From: Elusimicrobia bacterium RIFCSPHIGHO2_02_FULL_57_9
GTDB taxonomy: Bacteria; Elusimicrobiota; Elusimicrobia; UBA1565; UBA9628
Assembly (NCBI GenBank): GCA_001800015.1
Contig: MGUO01000210.1
Span: 6,428 to 11,639 of the forward strand
DNA: 5,212 nucleotides
Reading direction: 5' to 3'
Shown here: in pieces, positions 1 to 5,212 of the stretch
Numbering within the stretch: the first letter of the stretch is position 1
Layout of the letters: each line of letters begins with the position of its first letter
Program-made: the position numbers and the translations under genes
Notes under the pieces: generated by a model
The model's input: the letters and a program-made list of their open reading frames with translations, nothing else
Told to the model about the DNA's origin: nothing
Database searches by the model: none

Positions 1-2183
1 CGTCCGCAGCGGGATTAAATGGTTTTGCGGCAGATACCGGCGGTTCAGGCGCAGGAACAGGCGGCGCTCCGTCAGGAGCCGCGTCAGCAAAAGGCGGTGG
101 GGGCGGGGCAGGCGCAGGCGCAGGCGGCAACGGCGCAGGAAGCGGCGGGGGAACAGGGGGCGCGGCCTACGGCTCCACGGGCACAGTCACCGGCCCCATC
201 TCAGCGGATGACTTATTCCAGGGTTCCGGCGGCGGAGGGGGCGGAGGAAATGGAAGCATCGAAGGGGGTAATGGCGCGGCGGGAGGCGCGGCGATTTATC
301 TGGAAGCGTCTTCTGTGAGCATTTCCGGCTCCGTGCTGATAGACGGCTCAACCGCTTCTCCGGTGGTTTTCAGTCAAAATAGTTTTAATCCCGGAGGAGG
401 AGGAGGGGGAGGAGGAGGAAGCCTGATCTTGCGCGTTCCCGGCAATATCAATTTATTTGCCGGTTCAAAATTATCAGCCAAAGGCGGGGGCGGCGGCAGT
501 GTCTCCAATTTCTTTTTCCCGGCTCAAACCGTTTCTCCTGGGGGAGGCGGGGCTGGAGGCCGCATTAAGATCTTTTATCGGCCGGGCACCGATTTCACAG
601 TATCCCTGTCTACCTTCGCTGGCGCTGCCGGCACTAATGGAGGCTCGGGCACGCTTGATGCCGCCGCTCCTCAACCCGGGAGCGAAGGAACAGTCAGTTA
701 CGGTGTGATAGCCACCCCGCCTGCGAATTTCGCCGCTGCGCAAGTCAACATCAGCTCGATTTCCTGGGGCTGGACCGCGACAGCCAGCTTCGGCGACGCG
801 CCGGGTGCTCAAAGCTACCGGATATTCCCATCAACGGTGACGCTCCCCCTGCCTTCCGCTGAAGCCGCCGTCGCCAGCACCAGTCTCAATGCCGCGGTCA
901 CCGGTCTGATCCCCAACACCACTTATTTCCGCTTCGTCACAGCCTTCACCGCTTGGGGTGACAGCTTGCCTTCAAATTCAGTTTCCACGCATACTCTGGC
1001 CAACACACCAACGCCCGGATCACCTATCTTTAGCGATATGGCAGATACTGGTATGACCTTGAACTGGGACGCAGGCTCCCCGACCAATCCCTCCTACACC
1101 CTGTATGAAATCAACCGCGCGGCTGATGTAAACTTCTCGGCTGCGCTATCCACCAATTTCGTGACCACTCTGTCATCAGCGCCCGCGGCGCTGACGCCTA
1201 ATACGACCTACTATTTCCGCGCGCGAGCCATCAATCTTGATGGCATCCCGACGCCTTTCACCGCAGTTTTTGCCACTGCCACCCTTGCCGTGGTACCGGC
1301 TAACGCAGTCTTCTCGAGGGTGAATGTCACCAGCGTCTCGCTCTCCTGGGCCACGGGATCCAACCCGGTCGATACGAGCTATCTGGCCCAAACCTCAACG
1401 GATCCCGCCTTTTCAAGCATAACCAGTTCGGGGTCCCTAGGACCCTCCACTACATTCTACGGCCTTACCCCGGGATCCCAATATTTCTTCCGTATTGAAG
1501 CGATCAATCGAAATGGCATCGCCAGCCCATTTACCACTATCATTTCAACGAAACCAGGAATACTTTCGGATATCTCGCTCCCAACTCCGCCTGGAGTCCC
1601 TCAACCTGACCGCCAATTTTCCTATGACGGTACGATTATCTTTACCTGGGCGGCGGCTCAAGGAGGCTCGGGCATCTTCGACTATAATTTCACAATCGGC
1701 AGCTTTCCCGAAGGCAAAGACGTGCTTTCGAGCAGCTCAATTTCGGGGCTAAGCTATGCCGCTTCCGGATTAGCCAACGGACGGAAATATTATGCCCGAG
1801 TGCAAGCCCGCAGCCTGGCGGGAATCTTGGGAAACTTCTCGGAAAGCAGCCAGGGAGTGCCCGTTTTCATTGCGGCGCAAAGTGCTGCCCTCAACAAACC
1901 CATCAACTGGCCCAATCCCTTTGATCCGCGACAGGGTTCAACCCAGATCGGTTTTTCCCTCGATGAGGCGGCCGAAGTCGTTCTTAAAATATACACCCTG
2001 CAAGGCCGGCTGGTGTACGAAGAAAGCAAAGGCTTTTCCGGTTCCGGCAACCAGGTCATGACTTGGAACGGCGCCAACGACTCGGGAATACGCGTGGCTC
2101 CGGGCGGCTATGTCGCCACGCTGCAAAAACGCTATTGGGACCGCTCGCAGATCCAGAAATTCAAGATCGCGCTTCTTTACTGA
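1..2183 (+). CDS. Glycine-rich, fibronectin III-containing surface/secreted protein, 5' partial
   Basis: Reading from base 3, the frame is open without a stop to TGA at 2181-2183, giving 726 visible residues; the true start and any signal peptide lie left of the window. The ATG at 315 is internal, because the 104 codons before it continue the same glycine-rich repeat style. Order of parts: Gly-rich repeats (to about 704), four Fn3-like modules (about 711-1856), and a C-terminal beta domain (about 1902-2180) with NPFDP, LKIYTLQGRLV and a W-x-G-x-x-D-S-G motif. No catalytic motif and no transmembrane segment is visible. The composition (Gly, Ser, Thr, Ala, aromatic beta strands, almost no Cys) fits an extracellular structural or adhesive protein. 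The role as adhesin, S-layer-like or sheath component is inference. The stop codon overlaps the start of the downstream histidine kinase. Family membership is confident at domain level; function is unknown. Confidence 0.9.
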   Translation, partial: SAAGLNGFAADTGGSGAGTGGAPSGAASAKGGGGGAGAGAGGNGAGSGGGTGGAAYGSTGTVTGPISADDLFQGSGGGGGGGNGSIEGGNGAAGGAAIYLEASSVSISGSVLIDGSTASPVVFSQNSFNPGGGGGGGGGSLILRVPGNINLFAGSKLSAKGGGGGSVSNFFFPAQTVSPGGGGAGGRIKIFYRPGTDFTVSLSTFAGAAGTNGGSGTLDAAAPQPGSEGTVSYGVIATPPANFAAAQVNISSISWGWTATASFGDAPGAQSYRIFPSTVTLPLPSAEAAVASTSLNAAVTGLIPNTTYFRFVTAFTAWGDSLPSNSVSTHTLANTPTPGSPIFSDMADTGMTLNWDAGSPTNPSYTLYEINRAADVNFSAALSTNFVTTLSSAPAALTPNTTYYFRARAINLDGIPTPFTAVFATATLAVVPANAVFSRVNVTSVSLSWATGSNPVDTSYLAQTSTDPAFSSITSSGSLGPSTTFYGLTPGSQYFFRIEAINRNGIASPFTTIISTKPGILSDISLPTPPGVPQPDRQFSYDGTIIFTWAAAQGGSGIFDYNFTIGSFPEGKDVLSSSSISGLSYAASGLANGRKYYARVQARSLAGILGNFSESSQGVPVFIAAQSAALNKPINWPNPFDPRQGSTQIGFSLDEAAEVVLKIYTLQGRLVYEESKGFSGSGNQVMTWNGANDSGIRVAPGGYVATLQKRYWDRSQIQKFKIALLY
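108..125 (+). repeat. Three tandem copies of GCAGGC (Ala-Gly)
   Basis: The codons gca ggc occur three times in a row, in frame, encoding Ala-Gly dipeptides within the Gly-rich region. Related gca/ggc codons flank it on both sides, so this looks like local hexamer slippage that keeps the reading frame. Confidence 0.7.
393..419 (+). repeat. In-frame GGA triplet run (nine Gly codons)
   Basis: Nine consecutive Gly codons, eight GGA and one central GGG, form a 27-base all-purine tract in the surface-protein gene. Changes by whole triplets would alter Gly-loop length without breaking the frame. The purine strand is G-rich enough that unusual DNA structure is possible, but none is shown. Confidence 0.85.
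711..1856 (+). repeat. Four fibronectin type III-like modules
   Basis: Approximate limits are 711-998, 1011-1289, 1296-1550 and 1587-1856. Each has an early Trp in a B-strand context (SISWGW, LNWDAG, LSWATG, FTWAAA) and a late Tyr-rich strand followed by a turn: PNTTYFRFVTAF, PNTTYYFRARAIN, PGSQYFFRIEAIN, NGRKYYARVQARS. Modules two and three are closest to each other, sharing AINxxGIxxPFT, which points to duplication. Module four is more diverged and carries a Gly-Gly-Ser-Gly insertion near its Trp. Such modules usually act as extracellular spacers or binding domains. Confidence 0.85.
1902..2180 (+). other. C-terminal FlgD-Ig-like / type 9 sorting-like domain (protein domain)
   Basis: The last 93 or so residues begin with INWPNPFDP, followed by a strand with FSLDEAAEV, then VVLKIYTLQGRLV, then MTWNGANDSGIRVAPGGYVATL, and end in KFKIALLY. 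This matches the general layout shared by FlgD Ig-like domains and type 9 secretion C-terminal domains (NPF start, 'G-R-x-V', 'W-x-G-x-x-x-x-G', G-x-Y, terminal basic beta strand). The sequence alone does not say whether it is a sorting signal, a surface anchor or simply a final beta sandwich. Confidence 0.75.
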
Positions 2184-2185
2184 TG
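2181..2185 (+). promoter_or_regulatory. TGATG stop-start overlap (translational coupling)
   Basis: The TGA ending the surface-protein gene shares its A with the ATG of the kinase gene. The 25 bases upstream contain no good Shine-Dalgarno sequence, so reinitiation by ribosomes finishing the upstream gene is the most likely way the kinase is translated. The overlap is seen directly; coupling is inferred. Confidence 0.65.
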
Positions 2186-3949
2186 AAGCCATTGAACTCG
2201 GTCGCCTTCAAACTCTCGCTTTTGACCTGCCTGTTCGTCCTGGGCATTATCGGCTTGATGTCCCGGCGTTTGCTGATAAGCAACGAGGAAACTCTCATCG
2301 CGGAGATGCGGGTGCGCTCCGAGTTCTTCGCCCGCTCCTCGCGCGAGGCGATTTTTCCCAGGCTGGACCCTTTTACGCTGCACTTCCAAGTAGCTGAGTT
2401 GCTTAAGGAAAAAGCCGTCACCTACGCCGCCGTCGTGGATAAGGACGGCAAGATATTGTCTCACTCCGATCCTAAACTGATCGGAGAAACGCTGAAAGAC
2501 CCGTTCTCTCAAAGAGTCGGCCAGGCCGATTCGTCGCTCTTGCAGCGCGTCATCGACGCGAAAAGAAAGCCCGCTTATCAGATTTCAGCTCCGATACTTA
2601 TCGGCTCCCGGCGAGTGGGCGCGGCACTGGTGGGTTTTAACCAATCCTCGATCGAAGGCGCGCTTAAAGGCACGAAAAGGCAAATTCTATTCATCGCCGC
2701 GGCGGCGACCACGCTGGCGGTGCTGGGCACAGTTTTTATCGTCGGCTGGATTATGCGTCCCTTGCTGCGCCTGGCTTCCGCGGCCCGGGAAGTGGGGCGC
2801 GGCAACTTCAACGTCCAGGTGGACTTAAAAAGCCGCGATGAGATCGGGGTCATGGCCAAGGCCTTCAACGAAATGACCATCGCCAATTCCCTGCTCTTTG
2901 CCACCATACGCCAGGAAAAAGAGAAGCTTGAAACCATATTCCATGAAACGCGCGAGGGCATGGTCTGGACCGATCCGAGCGGGAAAATCCTGCTGATCAA
3001 CCCCTCGGCCCGCACCTTGCTCGGCTGTCGGGAAAGGGCCGTCGATACCTTGGAGGGAATTCTCTCCACCTATACGGCCAAGCCCGGCATTATGGAGCTG
3101 CTCGAGGGACGCACGCGCATCACTCCGGTTGAATTCCAACGCTCGGGGCCCAAGGTGCTGATATTATCCGGCGTCTGCGACCGGCTCGGCCATGGGCGCA
3201 CCAGCGGCTTTCTATTTATTTTTCACGATGCCACGCTGGAAAAAAGAGGCGAGACTCTGTCGCGCAACTTCCTGGCCTTGGTCTCGCACAAGCTGCGCAC
3301 GCCGCTGGCCGTGGCCCTGGGCTTTATTGACCTCATGCATCAGGACGCCAAGGACTTAAACGAATTCCAGAAAAAGGCGCTTCAAAAGATCAAGGATGAG
3401 GATGAAAAGCTGCGCTCGCTGGTTGAAAAGCTCATAACCTTCTCAACCGTGCAAAGCCCCGAGAACATCGTGCTCGAGCGGCTGCCTACCTCGTTAAGCG
3501 AGGCGCTGGAGACCGCTTTAAAAACCCTCTCCAACCAGATCAGCGACAAGGCCGTCAAGATAGCTTGGCCGCGGGAGGATTTTAAGAAACTGCCCTTGGT
3601 CCAAGGCGATCCCCTTTTGATCAAGGAAACCTTCGTCAATCTCATCGAAAATGGAATTAAGTTCAATCCCGCGGACCAAAAGGAAATTACCATCGCGGCC
3701 AGCCGCGAAAACGGCTATGTCCGGCTAACAGTCAAGGATAACGGCCCGGGCATTCCCAGCGAGGAACACCCCAAGCTCTTTAGGAAGTTCTATCAGATCG
3801 ACGAACACTTCACCGGACAAATCCCGGGCATGGGCCTGGGCTTGGCCTTCGTCAAGAACGTGGTCGAGGCCCACGGCGGCAAAGCCGGCATGCACTCGGA
3901 ATTAGGCAAAGGCAGCGAGTTCTTCTTTACCCTGCCTTTAGACTCTTAG
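2183..3949 (+). CDS. Membrane-bound sensor histidine kinase (Cache-like sensor, HAMP, PAS, HisKA, HATPase)
   Basis: A 588-residue kinase that should autophosphorylate on His and pass the phosphate to a response regulator. TM1 is about residues 8-27. An extracytoplasmic sensor follows at about 30-165, with VVDKDGKILSHSDPKLIG typical of Cache/PDC-like domains. TM2 is about 167-190, HAMP about 191-240 (RPLLRLASAAREVGRGNF), and PAS about 247-350 (MVWTDPSGKILLINPSA). HisKA is about 357-422 with the H-box SHKLRTPL and phospho-accepting His369. The HATPase part is about 474-588: N-box NLIENGIKF (Asn486, Asn490), G1 DNGPGIP (519-525), F-box LFRKF (532-536), and G2 GMGLGL (549-554). The acidic residue normally after the His is Lys370. 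ATG 2183 is chosen because residues before it lack domain character and would overlap the upstream gene by 120 bases; from 2183, TM1 follows directly. No response regulator is visible in the window, so the partner and signal are unknown. Confidence 0.93.
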   Translation: MKPLNSVAFKLSLLTCLFVLGIIGLMSRRLLISNEETLIAEMRVRSEFFARSSREAIFPRLDPFTLHFQVAELLKEKAVTYAAVVDKDGKILSHSDPKLIGETLKDPFSQRVGQADSSLLQRVIDAKRKPAYQISAPILIGSRRVGAALVGFNQSSIEGALKGTKRQILFIAAAATTLAVLGTVFIVGWIMRPLLRLASAAREVGRGNFNVQVDLKSRDEIGVMAKAFNEMTIANSLLFATIRQEKEKLETIFHETREGMVWTDPSGKILLINPSARTLLGCRERAVDTLEGILSTYTAKPGIMELLEGRTRITPVEFQRSGPKVLILSGVCDRLGHGRTSGFLFIFHDATLEKRGETLSRNFLALVSHKLRTPLAVALGFIDLMHQDAKDLNEFQKKALQKIKDEDEKLRSLVEKLITFSTVQSPENIVLERLPTSLSEALETALKTLSNQISDKAVKIAWPREDFKKLPLVQGDPLLIKETFVNLIENGIKFNPADQKEITIAASRENGYVRLTVKDNGPGIPSEEHPKLFRKFYQIDEHFTGQIPGMGLGLAFVKNVVEAHGGKAGMHSELGKGSEFFFTLPLDS

Positions 3950-3955
3950 GAAGGA
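3948..3955 (+). promoter_or_regulatory. Shine-Dalgarno-like AGGAAGGA, unusually far from the potA start
   Basis: AGGAAGGA overlaps the kinase stop codon and ends 21 bases before the potA ATG, too far for normal ribosome placement. No usable start in the potA frame lies closer, because TGA at 3959-3961 closes that frame. It may be chance, or it may act together with reinitiation after the kinase stop. Confidence 0.3.
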
Positions 3956-3958
3956 ATT

Positions 3959-3967
3959 TGATATCCT
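3959..3967 (+). promoter_or_regulatory. Possible extended -10 promoter element before potA
   Basis: TGATATCCT resembles an extended -10 element (TGnTATAAT): the TG is present and four of six -10 bases match. A weak -35 candidate, TTTAGA at 3937-3942, sits 19 bases upstream. Transcription from here would start near 3974, leaving the potA ATG at 3977 almost without a leader. The match is weak and could be chance. Confidence 0.25.
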
Positions 3968-3976
3968 GTACTTCAC

Positions 3977-5119
3977 ATGTCCGGTGAATCTCTCCTCGAG
4001 ATCGAGGGTATCACCAAGTCCTTCGGCGCAACCAAAGTTCTTAACGGCATTTCTTTAGCCATAGGCAGGGCCGAATTCCTCACCTTTCTGGGCCCTTCAG
4101 GCTGCGGCAAAACCACTCTGCTGCGCATTATCGCCGGCTTTGAAAAGCCCGAATCAGGCCGCGTCATCCTCTCGGGCCGGGATGTGACGCGCAGAGCGCC
4201 CTACCTGCGCGATATGCATACGGTTTTCCAGCACTACGCCCTGTTTCCACATTATAACGTCTACGACAACATCGCCTTCGGCCTGCGCATCCGCAAAATG
4301 CCGGAACCGGAAATCCGCCGGCGCGTATGCGAAACCTTAAGCCTGGTCAAGCTCGAAGGATATGAGAAGCGCGCCGTGACCCAGCTTTCCGGAGGCCAGA
4401 TGCAGCGCGTGGCTGTGGCGCGCGCTCTTGTGGGGAGGCCTTCCCTATTGCTGCTCGACGAGCCCTTAGGCGCCTTGGATTTCAAGCTGCGCAAGGAGAT
4501 GCAGCTGGAATTGAAGATGATCCAGCGCAAGCTGGGCATCACTTTTATTTACGTGACGCACGATCAGGAAGAGGCGATGACGCTCTCGGACCGCATCGCG
4601 GTGTTTCATCATGGCGGCATCGAGCAGCTGGGAACCCCCGAGGAGATTTACGAGCGGCCAAAAACAAGCTTTGTGGCGGACTTTATCGGTGCCGCCAACG
4701 TCCTTACGGCCCGCCTTGTGGGGATGCTGGATGGACGTCTGCGCCTGCGCCTGGAGGATGAGCTCGAGGTGGAAATGCCTTATCCCGACCTGCCGCCGGT
4801 TGGGGTAGGGGAAACTCTCAAAATCGCCATCAGGCCCGAGCGCATCGCCGTGCGCTACCGCGTCGAGGTGGATGCGCCCGAATTCGACGGCAACGTGCGC
4901 TTGAAAGCCTCGCTGCTGGAAAACGTGTATCTGGGCAACGGCAGCCAGATTTTCTTCCAGCCTTTCGGCAAAACCGGCAAAACCCTGCTTTCAGTTTCCC
5001 TGGAGCCCCAGCACCGCCAAAAGCGACAGGCGGGCTCGACTATTTGGGCCGATATAAGACCCAAGGATATTCTCCTGCTGGAACCGTCTAGCAACGGCCA
5101 GCTACGGAATAATGCCTGA
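3977..5119 (+). CDS. potA: Polyamine (spermidine/putrescine) ABC transporter ATP-binding protein PotA
   Basis: A 380-residue cytoplasmic ATPase, near the usual PotA length, that would power polyamine import through PotB/PotC-type permeases. The nucleotide-binding domain is complete: aromatic F16, Walker A GPSGCGKTT (39-47), Q-loop Q85 in VFQHYALFPH, signature LSGGQ (137-141), Walker B LLLLDE (157-162), D-loop GALD (165-168) and H-loop His195 in VTHDQEEA. The stretch FKLRKEMQLELKMIQRKLGI after the D-loop is very like PotA. A C-terminal TOBE-like region (about 278-368) contains LKIAIRPERIAV. ATG 3977 is the only good start, since the frame is closed by TGA at 3959. It follows the kinase by 27 bp, and its end overlaps a putative Tat lipoprotein gene by 8 bp, as expected for a transporter operon. 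Close relatives transport iron(III), sulfate or sugars; the PotA call rests on sequence style, so the substrate is likely but not certain. Confidence 0.9.
   Translation: MSGESLLEIEGITKSFGATKVLNGISLAIGRAEFLTFLGPSGCGKTTLLRIIAGFEKPESGRVILSGRDVTRRAPYLRDMHTVFQHYALFPHYNVYDNIAFGLRIRKMPEPEIRRRVCETLSLVKLEGYEKRAVTQLSGGQMQRVAVARALVGRPSLLLLDEPLGALDFKLRKEMQLELKMIQRKLGITFIYVTHDQEEAMTLSDRIAVFHHGGIEQLGTPEEIYERPKTSFVADFIGAANVLTARLVGMLDGRLRLRLEDELEVEMPYPDLPPVGVGETLKIAIRPERIAVRYRVEVDAPEFDGNVRLKASLLENVYLGNGSQIFFQPFGKTGKTLLSVSLEPQHRQKRQAGSTIWADIRPKDILLLEPSSNGQLRNNA
4967..4984 (+). repeat. Perfect 9-bp tandem duplication in potA (Gly-Lys-Thr twice)
   Basis: GGCAAAACC occurs twice in direct succession, in frame, encoding residues 331-336 (GKTGKT) in the TOBE-like region. 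It probably extends a surface loop and is not a second P-loop, since no Walker A context surrounds it. Confidence 0.8.
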
Positions 5120-5212
5120 CTATTCCAGACGCGAATTCCTGAAGCTGGGCTTGGCTGCCGTGGCCTCGCCTTATCTTCTGGCTGCTTGCAGACGAAGCAA
5201 GGAGCGCGTGGT
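5112..5212 (+). CDS. Tat-exported lipoprotein, probable polyamine-binding (PotD-like) subunit, 3' partial
   Basis: Only 33 full codons are visible before the right edge. They form a clear signal peptide: a twin-arginine motif SRREFLK (residues 5-11), a short hydrophobic stretch (12-25), and a lipobox LAAC with Cys26 as the predicted lipidated residue, followed by Arg-Arg. The product should be exported folded and anchored to a membrane facing the periplasm. The ATG lies 8 bp inside the end of potA, with only a weak ribosome site (ACGGA at 5104-5108), so coupling to potA is likely. Its place after potA makes a substrate-binding protein the best guess, and Tat lipoprotein signals do occur in such proteins. 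The mature domain is not visible, so the PotD assignment is inferred from context alone. Confidence 0.75.
   Translation, partial: MPDYSRREFLKLGLAAVASPYLLAACRRSKERV

Larger units (their letters stand above)
3..704 (+). repeat. Glycine-rich beta-helix-like repeat region of the surface protein
   Basis: About 234 residues made of Gly runs (five to nine in a row) separated by short beta strands. Three imperfect units of the pattern 'hydrophobic strand, second strand, small residues, Gly run' can be aligned: AAIYLEASSVSISGSVLIDG, then GSLILRVPGNINLFAGSKLS, then GGRIKIFYRPGTDFTVSLS. Upstream of these the region is almost pure Gly/Ala/Ser/Thr. Alternating hydrophobic residues in the strands suggest a solenoid-like fold with glycine loops, but that fold is inferred. 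The region starts before the window. Confidence 0.7.

Noticed and set aside
315..317. ATG at 315 as the start of the surface protein
   Set aside because: The same frame is open for 104 further codons to the window edge with the same repeat character. The ATG is a frame-1 illusion of a start: in-frame bases here are GTG AGC within a continuous strand, and no signal peptide follows.
19..318. A 99-residue Gln/Ala-rich open frame on the + strand
   Set aside because: It is the frame-shifted shadow of the glycine-rich repeats: GGC/GCA codons read one base off give Gln/Ala. The frame beginning at base 3 is continuous with the real protein.
474..812. A 112-residue open frame on the - strand
   Set aside because: Antisense to the Gly-rich/Fn3 junction of the surface protein; its Arg/Ala/Gly-rich composition is typical of a complement of Gly and Ala codons.
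1431..1445. Inverted repeat GGGTCC-CTA-GGACCC, terminator-like hairpin
   Set aside because: It is inside the Fn3 coding region (Gly-Ser-Leu-Gly-Pro), has no following T run, and the reading frame continues well past it.
2063..2182. Upstream ATG at 2063 giving a 40-residue longer kinase
   Set aside because: The added residues overlap the conserved C-terminal domain of the upstream gene, are rich in Arg and charged residues, and would push the first membrane helix away from the N-terminus.
2578..3069. A 163-residue open frame on the - strand
   Set aside because: It lies entirely antisense to the HAMP/PAS part of the kinase, shows no recognisable domain, and reflects the GC-rich third positions of the real gene.
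3952..3967. Possible AGGA...TCCT hairpin hiding the ribosome-site-like purines before potA
   Set aside because: Only four base pairs with an eight-base loop; too weak to support a regulatory structure.
4967..4984. GKTGKT as a second nucleotide-binding loop in PotA
   Set aside because: It lacks the Walker A spacing and lies in the C-terminal beta region; a short tandem duplication explains it.
1..5212. CRISPR array, tRNA/rRNA gene, insertion sequence or attachment site
   Set aside because: No evenly spaced direct repeats, no tRNA-like cloverleaf region, no transposase motif and no terminal inverted repeats were seen; nearly all bases belong to the four coding regions.

Overview
The window is gene-dense with everything on the + strand: two genes cut by the window edges and two complete genes between them, with no stretch over 30 bp outside a gene. 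It looks like the chromosome of a Gram-negative-type (diderm) bacterium of moderately high GC. The large surface protein combines glycine-rich repeats, fibronectin III modules and a FlgD/type-9-like C-terminal domain. That style, especially the 'PNTTYYFRxRAxNxxGIPTPF' Fn3 repeats, is what I associate with uncultured Elusimicrobiota and neighbouring phyla. This placement is an impression from protein style, not a demonstrated assignment.

Layout: (1) Positions 1-2183 hold the 3' part of a long secreted or surface protein. The frame is open to the left edge, so the internal ATG at 315 is not its start. The visible 726 residues are a glycine-rich repeat region, four Fn3-like domains and a C-terminal beta-sandwich domain. 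(2) Positions 2183-3949 hold a complete 588-residue membrane histidine kinase (TM, extracytoplasmic Cache-like sensor, TM, HAMP, PAS, HisKA, HATPase). Its ATG shares one base with the preceding stop codon. (3) Positions 3977-5119 hold a PotA-type ATPase of a polyamine (spermidine/putrescine) ABC transporter. (4) From 5112 off the right edge runs the start of a Tat-exported lipoprotein, most likely the substrate-binding subunit (PotD-like) of the same transporter, overlapping potA by 8 bp.

How they work together: the surface protein and kinase look translationally coupled, and the last two genes look like one transporter unit. The kinase-potA junction is 27 bp, so all four could share a transcript. 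A weak promoter-like element just upstream of potA could also give the transporter its own, almost leaderless, start. No response regulator is visible. Whether the kinase relates functionally to polyamine uptake or to the surface protein cannot be decided here.

I did not find a convincing undescribed system. The points most worth a second look are the surface-protein/kinase stop-start overlap, a Lys in place of the usual Glu next to the kinase's phospho-accepting His, and weak or misplaced Shine-Dalgarno signals at all three visible gene starts.
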